Shown one piece after another: positions 1 to 11,999 of a stretch of 64,000 bases of DNA. The DNA comes from Monoplex corrugatus (lineage: Eukaryota > Mollusca > Gastropoda > Littorinimorpha > Ranellidae). The notes under the pieces were generated by a model that searched no databases, had not been told where the DNA came from, and saw only the letters and a list, made by a program, of their open reading frames with translations. The stretch is from positions 61,275,078-61,339,077 of the forward strand of contig CM060312.1 of the NCBI GenBank assembly GCA_030674185.1, read 5' to 3'. The translations under genes were made by a program, and so were the position numbers. Each line of letters starts with the position of its first letter. The first letter of the stretch is position 1.

Positions 1-364
1 AAACTTGCGAGTGTCGATGGCATGATTGGTTCGTTCTGCACAGCGAAAAAATCTCCGTGATATCTTCTGGTATTGTGCGAAGTGTGCAACTTGGGGCAAA
101 AAGTTTTCTGCAGTTGGAAGTATTGTGTGTTTTGGGAAGATAGGCTGCTACTAGTGTTAAACTGCCGGTGTTCTGGGAAAATAGGCTACTAGTACGACTG
201 GTATTTAGCTGCCCTGTTTCTTCAGTGATTGATTTACTTAGCTGTTTGGGATTGAAGAAGTTTTGATAATAATATGCCGAAAGAAGTTTTGAGTCTTAGA
301 TGACTTTTGCTTGAATAAGTTCTGAAATGAGTCAATTGTAAGAATGGATTGATATCCACAACAG
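1..364. other. Unique sequence, nothing recognised
   Basis: No gene, repeat family or motif recognised; a short internal echo (gtgttctgggaaaatagg / gtgttttgggaagatagg) is present at 127-190. Confidence 0.5.
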
Positions 365-410
365 AATGTGCATGTGTTCGTGTGTGTGTGTGTGCATGTG
401 TGTGTGTGTG

Positions 411-468
<58 letters not shown>

Positions 469-478
469 AGAGAGAGAG
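365..478 (+). repeat. (GT)n(GA)n microsatellite
   Basis: GT run followed by about 50 bp of GA. The frames over it are low-complexity only. Confidence 0.9.
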
Positions 479-1149
479 CCATCAGTTCCTTTTGGATCTT
501 TTCTGGTTTGTTGAAGTTTTTAGTGACTGACAGCACTAGAGCAAAGTAGCAAGACAGTTTGGTGTTGCTGGGTGAAGAGGTGGATATTGATTTATACTGG
601 TTTATGACAACAGGTTGAAGAGGTATCGATCATGGGGCAAGTGTGTGTAGGAAAACCATTTGGAGCCATACTAGCTGTTGTGCACAGTGTGCTATTTATC
701 AAGGCATAACTTAACAATGCCCATCCCCTGTACAGTTCACTGATCACGTATGACAGTTAACAGACCTGTAGAAATAATATCCGCCCAAGAATCGAGTTCA
801 GAGTTGTAGGTTTTGTGTTTCTTATTGTTCTTGTTGTTGATCAGAGTATTAATCTTAAAAATTCTGCTCAGGTGCAAAGCTTGCATCTTCTCCGTTGGAC
901 GTTGTATAGTTACCTCATACGTCACACTCTCCTTACCCGCATATTTTTGTTATTTATAGGAGAATTATGAAGGTTGAGGAGAATATTTGAAAAGATTCGC
1001 TCTCTTTCTTATTCACTTGCTTGCTCTCTCTCACTCAGTCTCTGTAATCTGTCTGTCCATTTGTCTGACTTACACTCAGAGTGAATGTGTGTGAATGTCT
1101 ATGTGTTCATGTCCGAGTGTATAACTTATGTGTGTGTGAATGTGTACGT
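479..1149. other. Unique sequence, nothing recognised
   Basis: Open frames here are short and without coding signature. Confidence 0.5.
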
Positions 1150-1181
1150 GCATGCACGTGTGTGCGTGTGTGTGTGTGTGT

Positions 1182-1225
<44 letters not shown>

Positions 1226-1227
1226 GC

Positions 1228-1274
<47 letters not shown>

Positions 1275-1279
1275 CGTGC

Positions 1280-1342
<63 letters not shown>
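1150..1342 (+). repeat. (GT)n microsatellite with GTGC variants
   Basis: About 190 bp, interrupted by gcgtgcgtgcgtgc. Confidence 0.9.
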
Positions 1343-1343
<1 letters not shown>

Positions 1344-1390
1344 TCGAAGGGTGTGCAAGCACAGTGTTTTATGTATCATTAAGCCACCAA

Positions 1391-1795
1391 ACGCTGACAT
1401 GATTTGCAGGATCTTTAACATGCAGTATTTGATGTTCTGCCTTCTTCCTTTGCTTTCTGTCTTCTCTGCGTATCATTTTCTGCCTTGCTGGTTGATACCT
1501 GTATGTGTTCGATAGAGTCTTATGTACTTTCTCTTAGGATTGATAATTGGCTACATCATAGTACATGTATGATGTATTAAGTGTATTTTGCCAGGGCCAT
1601 GTCCTTAGATTATGCGCGCAAATGGTTTGATGTGTGTAACTAATTGGCTGTAGGGAATGCAATAGGTTTAGGCAATGACAGACCTGTGCACATGTTGCCC
1701 GGGAGGTTGGAAAAATCTCTAGTCCTTACCCACCAGGGTGGGTGCCAAGGCAGATTGAACCTTGACTCTGTGTTTGGAAGTCTGGAGCCTTACCC
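1391..1795 (-). repeat. SINE D, copy 1, interrupted by family A
   Basis: aggatctttaacatgcag at 1409 and gacctgtgcacatgttgccc, ggaaaaatctctagtcctta, cagattgaaccttg (B box on minus) at 1680-1770 match the SINE at 30285 in order, with family A copy 1 between the two halves. Confidence 0.5.
1437..1652 (+). repeat. Dispersed family A copy 1 (partial)
   Basis: Shares cattttctgccttgctgg, cctgtatgtgttc, ctttctcttaggattgataa and catgtccttagattatg with the other copies. The middle is deleted. It sits inside pieces of another SINE (D). Confidence 0.65.
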
Positions 1796-1943
1796 ACTAT
1801 TTTGCAATTGTATCAATTACATGTTATTTACATTAAGCAAAAGAACTTCCAGTCATGACAAGAAATATTACAAGATTACTTTCTGTCTGTCAGAATATTT
1901 CTTTCTGTATTTCTCCCTCACCCCTTCCTATAAATAGGGAAGT

Positions 1944-2430
1944 GGGGGGGGGGGGGGGGGGGGGGCTCTTTCAGTGTACATAGTATCCTCATGCTTTGGA
2001 AATTCTGTGCTAGAAGTTTCCTATTTTCTGCCAATCTGTTTATTGCCGTCTTGCTTCTTTGCTTTGTGTCATCTCTTCCTTTCATTTTCAGCCTTGCTAG
2101 TCTATTCACCAGTATGTGTTCTATAAATCCTTACATACTTTCTCTTAGGATTGATAATTGGGTACTGTATTGACTGTATTTGATTCAAAGAAAATGTAAT
2201 GTGTCAATACTTAGGCCACTTTTTATGTATGTTTAATCGTCCTTCGTTTTGTTTGCATTTGTATTCAGGTTTGTTTATTTAAACCCTCAGGTGATAAATT
2301 GGGTGCAGTAGCCAACGCCAGTGGCATACGCTTAGATCATGTGTGCGAATGCATCGATGTGTATACTTGATTTTCTTTCCAGGTGTTTTGCACAGTTGGC
2401 TGGGTTTCAAACAACAAGAATGAGAATAAT
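1944..2430 (+). repeat. Dispersed family A copy 2, with 5' G-run
   Basis: Starts with a G run of about 22, then ctctttcagtgtacatagta, and ends ggctgggtttcaaacaacaa followed by a short A-rich tail. Near full length (about 490 bp). No protein-coding capacity; origin (SINE or LINE 3' end) not recognised. Confidence 0.7.
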
Positions 2431-2499
2431 TCTGTATTTCTCGCTCTCTGCTTTTGCTCCATTTCTTCTTTGTTCCCCAACTTAAAAGGGAGATTGTTA

Positions 2500-3745
2500 A
2501 TTAATCTTGACCCATTTTGCTTACTTTTCCCAATTAGTTAGGATCATTTTCCTTACTTGTACCATTTTTGTGTGTGTGTGTGACCATTTTCCCTACTTGT
2601 CCCAATTAGTTTTGACCATTTTCCCTAAACATTTTTCCTACTTGTCCCAATTAGTCGTTTTGACCATTTTCCTTGTCCCAGTTGGCATTGACTGTTTTCC
2701 TTACTTGTTGCATTAGATTTGACTGTTTTCCCTACTTGTCCTTATTAGTTTTGACCATTTTCCTTACTTGTCCCAATTTGTTTGGACCATTTTCTTTGTC
2801 CCAGTTTGACCATTTTCCTTGGTTTTTCCAGTTAGATTTGACCATTTTCTCTACTTGTCCCGATTAGTTTTGACCATCTTCCCTACTTGTCCCAATTTGT
2901 TTGGACCATTTTCCTTGTCCCAGTTGGCCTTGACCATTTTCCTTACTTGTCCCAGTTAGCCCACTTTCCTTACTTGTCCCAGTTAGGCCATTTTCCTTAC
3001 TTGTCCCAGTTAGCCCACTTTCCTTACTTATCCCAGTTAGCCCACTTTCCTTACTTGTCCCAGTTAGACCATTTTCCTTACTTATCCCAGTTAGCCCACT
3101 TTCCTTACTTATCCCAGTTAGCCCACTTTCCTTACTTGTCCCAGTTAGACCATTTTCCTCCCCTCACCCAAGTAATTTTGATCATTTTCCTTTTTTGTCT
3201 TCATTAGCCTTGACCATTCTCCATATCTGTCCCAGTCTGTTTTAACCATTTTCTTTACATATCCCAGGTAGTCTTGACCATTTTCCTTACTTATCGCAAT
3301 TAGTCTTGACCCTTCTTCCTCACATATCCCAATTAGTCTTGGCCATTTTCCTTACTTATCCCATGTAGTCTTGACCATTTTTCTTGCTTAACCCATTTAG
3401 TTTTGACAATTTTCTCTATTACCCCAATTGTCCTGATTAGTCTTGGCTGTTTTCTTTACTTATCCCAGTTGGTCTTGACCCATCTCGCTGACTTATCCCA
3501 ATTAGTCTTGACCCATCTTCCTGACTTATCCCAATTAGTCTTGACCTGTCTTCCTGACTTATCCCAATTAGTCTTTACCCATCTTCCTGCCTTATCCCAA
3601 TTAGTCTTGACCCATCTTCCTTACTTGTCCCAATTAGTCTTGACTCCCAGTTAGTCTTGACCCATCTTCCTCACTTATACCAATTAGTTTTGACCATTTT
3701 CCTTAGTTATCCCAATAAGTCTTGGCCATTTTCCTTATCTATTCT
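2500..3745 (+). repeat. Minisatellite, about 28-32 bp unit
   Basis: About 40 imperfect units of the form gaccattttccttacttgtc plus ccaattagtctt. A homogeneous 26-28-bp subarray lies at 2940-3150 and a cttatcccaattagtcttga subarray at 3440-3660. Frames open on the + strand are by-products of the repeat. Confidence 0.85.
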
Positions 3746-3839
3746 ACCCATTCCTTATTATTTGTAAGACTTCGTGAATGATTGTTATGTCAAAATATCT
3801 GGAATGATATGTGTACTTTATGCAAATAATCTTTTGCAT

Positions 3840-4115
3840 ACCAGGTTTCAGACCAGTACATCTTGTGTGGGCATTCAGCACATCTCTGGTGATGATCAAA
3901 ATGTTTGAGCGCCTCCCTCAAAGATGCATCTGTGGATAGGACTCACTGCATGGTTCCAGTCGTTCCACAGTATGCTCAACTCTGGATAGGAGCCAGTTGG
4001 GGCTGAAAACGCCCACCGTGATTTTGACAGGACTGATGAAATTCGAACCCACAACTGTCCAGTCATTAGTTTTCATTGTGCTGACCACTGCACCACGGTA
4101 ACTTGCTCGACACTG
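3840..4115 (-). repeat. tRNA-derived SINE B, copy 1
   Basis: On the minus strand tggtgcagtggtcagcac is an A-box-like and gtgggttcgaatttc a B-box-like Pol III promoter, followed by catcagtcctgtcaaaatca, shared with the copies at 35 and 49 kb. Confidence 0.7.
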
Positions 4116-4204
4116 TTACAGTGTGGGAGCTAGAACACTTACACTAGTTACAGGCATATCTATTTGGCTGATGAGTTCTTGAGACAGTTTCTGCATCTCA
4201 CATT

Positions 4205-4730
4205 TTTGTTATTTTTGTGAGCCGTATCAGCGCTACAAGCATTTGAAAATATACACAATACTACAACAGGACATAAAAAAGGAAAAGAAAATTAAGTGCA
4301 CATATCAGCGCATTTGCACACATAATCTAAGGAGATGCCCCTAGCGTTGACCACTCCATCCAATTTATCACACAGTGGATTTAAAAGACATACCTGAATA
4401 GAATTTAAACACGACTAAGGACACCAAAACATATAAACACGGGCCTAAATTAACTTAAACTGCTTCTGCATATCTCATTTCCCTAGATCCAGAAATGCAC
4501 TCAATACATGTACCCAATTATTACTCCTAAGAGAAAGTATGTAAGACTTTATTGAACACATACAGGTGAATGAACCAGCAGGGCAGAAAACGATAGAAAA
4601 GACAGAAAGTAATGGAATAAGGCAGAAACAAAGAGAATGACAGCAAAGAGAAATTTCTAGCACAGAATTTGCAGAAAATGAGGATACTATATATACTGAA
4701 GGAGACCCCCTCCCCCTCCCCCCCCCCCCG
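4205..4730 (-). repeat. Dispersed family A copy 3
   Basis: Minus-strand copy: its 5' end has the same G run (a C run on +) and gtctccttcagtatatatag; gataaattggatggagtgg and atgtgtgcaaatgcgctga identify the middle and 3' part. Confidence 0.7.
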
Positions 4731-5189
4731 GGCAACCTCCGGGGAGGGGGGGGGGACGCATCTCACGTGATTTCCTATCACGATCCAAGGAAGACAGTTG
4801 CTAAAAATACTCTGGCAAGGGGAAACCATTCTGGTACAGAGAATGACATGGGTGCACAGATTTGGGGTGGAGGACGGAGTATTGGGGGGGGGGGGGGTGT
4901 CTTCAGCAATGAGGCAATACACATGCATGAACCTGACACGGACAAACCCCATGTCCAGAATCTGGCAGCTCCCATCACCCGTTAGGCTATATCTCCGTCC
5001 TGTCTGCACGCTTATTGCGGGAAGGGGGCAGGCGAGTCAGATTCTCGCCTCTCTGGGTGGGGGTGGCGATGCCATCACACATCTTAATGTAAATTTGTAT
5101 ATCTGTGAGGAGCTTTCTTTCATTGTGCCAGGCTTTTTGTCTGTGGGATGGCTTTAGTGTCTGATGCGATTTCGAGTTTTGTCGGTGTT
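4731..5189. other. Unassigned sequence with two G runs
   Basis: GC-richer block with poly-G runs at 4744-4754 and 4885-4897. Open frames run through on both strands, but none has a recognisable domain; it may be part of an unrecognised repeat. Confidence 0.4.
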
Positions 5190-5480
5190 TTCTTTTCTTT
5201 TCTTTCTTTCTTTCTTCTTTCTTTTCTTTTTTTCTCTTCTTCCTTTCTCTCTCTTCTCTCTCTGTGTCTCTGTCTGTCTCTCTGCTTGTCTGTCTACTCT
5301 CTTTCTCTCTGCTTGTCCTGTCTACTCTCTTTCTCGCTGTCTGTCGCTGTCTGTCTCTCTGTCTGTCTGTCTGTTCTCTCTCTCTCTGCTTGTCTGTCTA
5401 CTCTTTCTCTCTCCTGTCTTGCTGTCTGTCTGTTCTCTCTCTTCTCTTCTCTCCTCTTCTTCTCTCTTCTCTCTCTCCAA
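5190..5480 (+). repeat. CTTT/CT/CTGT pyrimidine tract
   Basis: Polypyrimidine tract of about 290 bp with ctgtctgtct stretches. Confidence 0.9.
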
Positions 5481-5587
5481 ACCCGTCTCCCCTCCTGACC
5501 CCTGGAAACAGTAAAGTTTCAACTCTTCTGCAGGCATGAAGTGGGGATCAGATGAATTTTTTAAGGAATCAGTGTTTTGTGTTGTTT

Positions 5588-5589
<2 letters not shown>

Positions 5590-5624
<35 letters not shown>

Positions 5625-5876
5625 CACCACCACACCAGAGAGCAAGGCCTGTTTCAGTTTCAGGCTCTCTTGAGATAGGGGGATGACTCAGATGAAGAAC
5701 ACGGGTGAGTTTTGTTATTGGACAGTCCGGTTTTTGGACCTGAGCCAGCGACATTGTTTCACTTTCAGTCTATCTGTGTGTGTGTGTGTGTGTGTGGTGT
5801 GTGTGTGTGTTGTGAGCGAGAGAGAGAGAGAGAGAGAGAGTGCATGTATGTGTGTGTATGTATGAGAGAGAGAGAG
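5590..5876 (+). repeat. (GT)n and (GA)n microsatellites
   Basis: GT at 5591-5622 and 5777-5812; GA at 5817-5840 and 5864-5875, with unique sequence between. Confidence 0.85.
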
Positions 5877-5879
5877 ATT

Positions 5880-6165
5880 TATGTATTCTTAGGTAATTTA
5901 TGCCCGTTTTTATATATGTTTTAGTATGCTTAAATTTGCATTCAGGTGTGTTTTTTAAATCCTGTGTGTGATGAATTGGACGGAGTGGCCAACGCCAGGG
6001 GCATGTCGTTAGATTATGTGCGCGGATGCATTGATATGTGTAGGCTACTTAACTTTTTCTTTTTTTTTCTCCCTGTTGAAATTTTGTATGTTTTGAAGCG
6101 GTTATAGCCCTGATATGGCTCTATGGAGTCGGCTGGGTTTTAAACAGCAGTAACAACAACAATGT
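5880..6165 (+). repeat. Dispersed family A copy 4 (3' half)
   Basis: Begins at the taatttatgcccgtttttat block, includes ggccaacgccaggggcatgt, and ends ggctgggttttaaacagca followed by a gtaacaacaacaa tail. Confidence 0.7.
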
Positions 6166-6543
6166 ACAAAAAATTCAACAACGATGTACAAAACATGTGT
6201 TCCGTATGTGTAGATGTCATGGTGTCTTTGGAACAGTGTGCCAACTAAAAGTCTTAGCAGACATCCTAGAGAATTGTGTTTGTGCAGTGATTCATGGCTT
6301 TAAGTTATAAAGGCAAGACAATATGATATGCAAGCCATAAGCGGTGGTGGTCTGGGCTGAGATAACGTGTGTATTTTATCATGTGTAATTTAGATTAGTA
6401 GATATCCGAGAAATGGGGAAGATTTCCTGGACAGGGGGATGGATGGCAGATGGAGCCTGATGATAACAGCCCCCGCTTGACATACCACGTGCATTCTCAC
6501 ACACAGACACAGATACGCGCACATGCACACGCATATGCACGTG

Positions 6544-6544
<1 letters not shown>

Positions 6545-6583
<39 letters not shown>

Positions 6584-6584
6584 A

Positions 6585-6615
<31 letters not shown>

Positions 6616-6885
6616 GCGCGTGCGCACACACACACACACCACTCACGCACACACACACACACACTCACGCACGCACGCGCTCTGTCTCTCTCTCTGTCTT
6701 TGTCTGTCTCTCTTTGTCTGTCTGTCTCTCTTTCTCTCTCCGTCTGTCTTTCTCAGTCTGTGTCTGTCTGTTTCTCTCTCACTCTGTTTCTTTCTCTGTC
6801 TCTTTGTCTCTGTCTCTCCCTTTCTCTCCCTCTGTCTCTGTCTGTCTGTCTGTCTTTCTTTCTGTCTCTTTCTCCCCCTCCCTCT

Positions 6886-6938
<53 letters not shown>

Positions 6939-6945
6939 AAATCTC
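6545..6945 (+). repeat. (AC)n/(GCAC)n/(CT)n compound microsatellite
   Basis: About 400 bp: AC, then cgcacgcacgca, AC again, then CT/CTGT to 6938. Confidence 0.9.
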
Positions 6946-7375
6946 TGTATATTATAAACAGAGGGTACAGGATTGACACAGGCAATGCCGGGACAATCAG
7001 ACTTGTACAAATGGCAGGTAGGAAATATGCTGAATATTTAAAACAAACCAGACACAGGAAACAGAGTCAAATTCGCACAAGTGACAGGTATGAAATATAA
7101 AGACTATTTAAAACGAACCACACACGAAACATGCCTTACTGTTGTTATAAACAGTTATGAAAGAAACTGCTTTTGTGAAGTTTGGCTTCGGTGACAGTGC
7201 TGCGCTTTCACTGTAATACAAGACATATGCTCTGATGTCGTTATCGTATGTCCTCTGTATAGACGTACTTAGGGAAATTAATTTCATTTTAGCTTCGTAT
7301 TTTACTTCCGAAATTCCGTCAAAATTTTGGATCATGTGAGAGAATGCGAGATTTCAACATTCATGTGCTTATGAA

Positions 7376-8346
7376 GTCCAGCTCTGGATTATGATGTCCA
7401 GCTCTGGATTATGATGTCCAGCTCTGGATTATGATGTCCAGCCTGGTTTAATGTCCAGCACTGGTTTATGTCTAGCATTTGTTTATGATGTCCAGCTCTG
7501 GCTTATGTCCCACTGATTTATGTCTAGCATTTGTTGATGTCACTCTGGCTTATGTCAGCATGTTATGTTAGCATTTGTTTATGATGTCCAGCTCTGGCTT
7601 ATGTCCAGCACTGGTTTATGTCTAGCATTTGTTTATGATGTCCAGCTCTGGATTATGTCCAGCACTGGTTTATGTCTAGCATTTGTTTATGATGTCCAGC
7701 TCTGGCTTATGTCCAGCACTGATTTATGTCTAGCATTTGTTTATGATGTCCAGCTCTGGCTTATGTTCAGCACTGGTTTATGTCTAGCATTTGTTTATGA
7801 TGTCCAGCTCTGGCTTATGTCCAGCACTGGTTTATGTCTAGCATTTGTTTATGATGTCCAGTACTGGCTTATGATGTCCAGCTCTGGCTTATGTCCAGCA
7901 CTGGTTTATGTCTAGCATTTGTTTATGATGTCCAGCACTGGCTTATGATGTCCAGCTCTGGCTTATGTCCAACACTGGCTTATGATGACGAGCAGTGGCT
8001 TATGATGTCCAGCTCTGGCTTATGTCCAACACTGGCTTATGATGTCCAGCACTGGCTTATGATGTCCAGCTCTGGCTTATGATGTCCAGCACTGGCTTAA
8101 TGATGTCCAGCACTGGCTTATGATGTCCAGCTCCGGCTTATGTCCAGCACTGGCTTATGATGTCCAGCACTGGCTTATGATGTCGAACACTGGCTTATGT
8201 TGTCCAGCACTGGCTTATGATGTCCAGCACTGGCTTATGATGTCCAGCTCCGGCTTATGTCCAGCACTGGCTTATGATTCCAGCCTGGCTTATGATGTCG
8301 AACACTGGCTTATGTTGTCCAGCATTGCTTATGTTGTCCAGCACTG
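7376..8346 (+). repeat. Minisatellite, 18-22 bp unit (ccagctctggcttatgatgt)
   Basis: About 45 units mixing ccagcactggcttatgatgt, ccagctctggcttatgt and ctagcatttgtttatgatgt. The left half has a higher-order unit of about 60 bp made of three subunits. Confidence 0.85.
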
Positions 8347-8679
8347 AATGGTCTGGTTAGAAACTTCCACAGCAACCAAATGCCTCGAAATGGCTATGGC
8401 CTATGGCGTCAAAGAAAGAGGAACACATTAAAAGCTTTACAATTTTTCTTTATTTGGGATTCAAACGTAGAAGTTGTATGTAGCTGATGTCGCTGGCCAT
8501 GAAACATCCTAGCGGGAAAATGCAATCTGTATACAACTGTTGTTATTGAGATGATCTGTCATTACTTTGAGAGAGAGTGGATGTGCTTATTTTATTGCAT
8601 GTACTTAACGTGTTGTTTTTGTGTTCAGTCTCCTTATAAAGGCCACTGGCCAAATAAGATTATATTGTCTGTTTTGTCT

Positions 8680-8862
8680 GTTGACTCTCTCTCTCTTCTC
8701 TCTCTCTCTCCTCTCTCTCGCTCTCTCTCGCTCTGTGACCTCTCTCTCTTTACTCTGTGTGTCTGTCTCTCTCTCTGTCTCTGTCTCTCTCTCTCTGTCT
8801 CTCTCCTCTCTGTCTCTCTCTCTCTGTCTCTCTCTCTCTGTCTCTCTCTCTCTCTTTCTCAC
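8680..8862 (+). repeat. (CT)n tract
   Basis: Imperfect CT/CTGT repeat of about 180 bp. Confidence 0.9.
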
Positions 8863-9000
8863 CCTTGTGTTTTGTTCTTGTGGCTTTGTGGTTTCGTGCA
8901 AGTCTGTATGAATTCAGTGTAGTTGTAAAGGAAGGGAGAACAAAAACACAGAGAAAACAGACCCAAAAGCAACTGTCCGTTCATTGAAAAGCATTCAATC

Positions 9001-9275
9001 AGCTGAAGAAACAGGCAAGCAAACTACCTCGAACTAACCAACCCACAACCAGCCCTATCTGACCAACTACCACACAAACCATAGACATGGATATCTATCA
9101 GCAAACCAGTAGTGAATCATCCAACTGTCCAGCTAACTATCCAGCCAGTGAATGAACCAACCAACGATCCAATCAACTAGTCAACCAATCAGCCAGCTAA
9201 CTAACCAACCAACTACCAACAAACCGACCGACAAAGCTAGCTAGCCTACCACCAACCAACCAGCGAATGAAACAA
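9001..9275. repeat. Degenerate CCAAC/AACCAACC-rich tract
   Basis: Irregular ccaactaaccaaccaac-type sequence, a decayed short-unit repeat with no G-rich stretches. Confidence 0.6.
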
Positions 9276-9892
9276 GTAACATCCTTATGGTTCGATATCT
9301 TGAATGCCTGTCTAGGTTCTAGGAGCGTTTCTTTTTCTTTGAGAAACAGTATACATGGGAAAAAGAAAAAACGTGAAAAACACAAGAGAGAGAGAGAGAG
9401 AGAGGGAGGGGGAACCAGTTTTTTGTTTGTTTGTTATTGTTTTTTTGTTAGTGGCACTTTTTTGTTATTTGATTTATTAATATATTTATTTGCAACCATA
9501 TAACTGTGATGAAAACAAACAAACAAAAATCAGTGAAACAGAAATGCAAAAGTCATCCATATGAAAACTCGGTTGCGTTTGTTGTTTTGTTCTATTCAAA
9601 CAGGTTGTGCCACGTAATTTAACCCCTATCTGTGCATGTGCATGTATTAATTTTGTCGACCTGTGGGGCCTTTCAGCGTGTTTAGATCGTTAAGTCAGAG
9701 TTTGATCTGTGCACCTGCCCAAGGTAATGGAGCTGATTTCAGGGTTTTGCCTCTGGTCTGTAGACCTACCACGATATGAAAAGACAGTGATTGAATGCCT
9801 CGGTCTGGCTTGCCTGTATACCAGGCTAGCACAGTTTTTTTTTTCAGGAGGGAGCGTGCGATCCTTTTCTCCTGTCTTTTGTCTGCTGGCAC

Positions 9893-10725
9893 TTGTTGAT
9901 CCACATGTGTAGTGCCTGTTGTTGATCCACATGTGTAGTGCCTGTTGTTGATCCACATGTGTAGTGCCTGTTGTTGTATCCACATGTGTAGTGCCTGTTT
10001 GTTGATCCACATGTGTAGTGCTGTTGTTGATCCACATGTGCAGTGCCTGTTGTTGATCCACATGTGTAGTGCCTGTTGTTGATCCACATGTGTAGTGCCT
10101 GTTGTTGATCCACATGTGTAGTGCCTGTTGTTGATCCACATGTGTAGTGCCTGTTGTTGATCCACATGTGTAGTGCCTGTTGTTGATCCACATGTGTAGT
10201 GCCTGTTGTTGATCCACATGTGTAGTGCCTGTTGTTGATCCACATGTGTAGTGCCTGTTGTTGATCCACATGTGTAGTGCCTGTTGTTGAACCACATGTG
10301 TAGTGCCTGTTGTTGAACCACATGTGCAGTGCCTGTTGTTGATCCACATGTGTAGTGCCTGTTGTTGATCCACATGTGTAGTGCCTGTTGTTGATCCACA
10401 TGTGTAGTGCCTGTTGTTGAATCCACATGTGTAGTGCCTGTTGTTGATCCACATGTGTAGTGCCTGTTGTTGATCCACATGTGTAGTGCCTGTTGTTGAT
10501 CCACATGTGTAGTGCCTGTTGTTGATCCACATGTGTGTGCCTGTTGTTGAAACACATGTGTAGTGCCTGTTGTTGATCCACATGTGTAGTGCCTGTTGTT
10601 GATCCACATGTGCAGTGCCTGTTGTTGAACCACATGTGTAGTGCCTGTTGTTGATCCACATGTGCAGTGCCTGTTGTTGAACCACATGTGTAGTGCCTGT
10701 TGTTGATCCACATGTGCAGTGCATG
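9893..10725 (+). repeat. 26-bp satellite with CACATGTG in each unit
   Basis: About 32 units of ccacatgtgtagtgcctg plus ttgttgat, very uniform. The minus strand has no stop in any frame of the unit, so three overlapping long open frames (up to 367 codons) arise; they are best taken as artefacts because the period is not a multiple of three and no domain is present. Confidence 0.9.
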
Positions 10726-10959
10726 CTTTGATACAGATCACTGAACTGCAGTAATGCAAAACCGATTTGGCACAAGCACTTGTGTATGATCACCTGTTTC
10801 TCTCTTCTCCTTTTGTCCCTCTCCCCCTATCACCACTGAAACCACGGCAGGTATCGGTATACAGATTTTTCTGTAGAACAGACTGACACGTACAAATTGC
10901 TTGTTAGGATCTGTGTGCTCTGTTTTCTTTTCCTGCTGACTGTAAGGTCTTTCAGGTGT

Positions 10960-11332
10960 CTTGGAGTTTGGAGTTCGTTCAAGAGGAATTTATGGCACTT
11001 AGTCAAGAGGAATTTATGGCACTTGGTCAAGAGGAATTTATGGCACTTAGTTCCATATGCACTGTACCCAAATCTGCCAGCAATTGTCTGGCAGACTTTC
11101 TGAGCTTACGCAAAACTATGTGAGCTGGCAAGGTCTTGGAATGGGGGTGGGTAGTGAGTGGAGAGGAGGAAGAAATCTATGAGACTCTAACTCCACCAGA
11201 ATGATGGAAACAGTTTAAGATGGGCAGGGAACAAGCCAGTGTTTAATGTTGCGGGCTGGGATTGAACTTGAGATATCAGATCTTGAGTTCACGGCTCTGT
11301 CAATAGAACCAACCAGACATGTAAAAAGTGTA
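10960..11332. repeat. Dispersed repeat E, copy 1
   Basis: tcttggagtttggagttcgt, aatctgccagcaattgtctg, aaggtcttggaatgggggtg, agtgtttaatgttgcgggct, with a minus-strand B-box-like tcaagttcaatcccagc. Shared with 40385-40865. Contains a small 27-bp triplication (aagaggaatttatggcactt) at about 10980-11050. Confidence 0.6.
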
Positions 11333-11654
11333 CTGACACAACTTCACAGGGAGGGCTTTGTCGATTCTTATCCGATCGGTTTTTACGGGTCTGCCTAAAG
11401 CTACGAATTGACGTGTGGGCGTATGTTTACTAGCGGCTTGACAGGCATGTCTTGGCTATCTGGGTTTTACTTTGCTGTGAATTGCCAGAAACACGATGGT
11501 AAAAGCATTAACTTCTTGAGGCTGAAAGATGTACGCACGTCTCTGTTGCCTCTCAGGGCAGGTGTGGGAGTGGTGGTGGGGGCTGTTCTACTAAACATGA
11601 CTGTCATGGATTGTTTGCTGCATGTCATTGTTTGTCTTTTGTTGTTTGGTATGT

Positions 11655-11901
11655 GGGTGTATGTGTGTGTGTGCACGTGCGTGCGTGTGTGTGCGCGTGT
11701 CTGTTCGTTATTTCTTTTAACGTCTATTCACATATGTGCTTTTAGACGGGGGGGGGGGGGGGGGGGGGGGGGAAGGTGCGTAAGGAATGAATGAATCTAT
11801 GTAATCATGAAGGCATTGTATCAATTAAGGTAACAATTAATGTAACATCAAACAAATTAACGAACAAAAGAAAAACAATCTATGTCTGTGTGCGTGTGTG
11901 C

Positions 11902-11992
<91 letters not shown>

Positions 11993-11994
11993 TA
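11655..11994 (+). repeat. (GT)n microsatellites and a G run
   Basis: GT-rich at 11657-11700, a run of about 25 G at 11748-11772, and (GT)n at 11890-11990. Confidence 0.85.
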
Positions 11995-11999
11995 GTGCA

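Noticed and set aside
2507..3654. Serial + frames with FPYLSQL repeats as a secreted repeat protein
   Set aside because: Minisatellite translation; frames are broken between sub-arrays and there is no gene structure.
3998..4105. Functional tRNA gene on the minus strand
   Set aside because: A and B boxes are present, but the sequence continues as a SINE body shared with other copies and has no proper acceptor stem.
6450..7100. 216-codon + frame over 6.5-7.1 kb
   Set aside because: Translation of AC and CT microsatellites into His-Thr and Ser-Leu runs.
9690..10793. Minus-strand frames of 289-367 codons as a repetitive protein gene
   Set aside because: They are three overlapping frames of a 26-bp satellite with no stop in the unit; no domain, no splice or start context.
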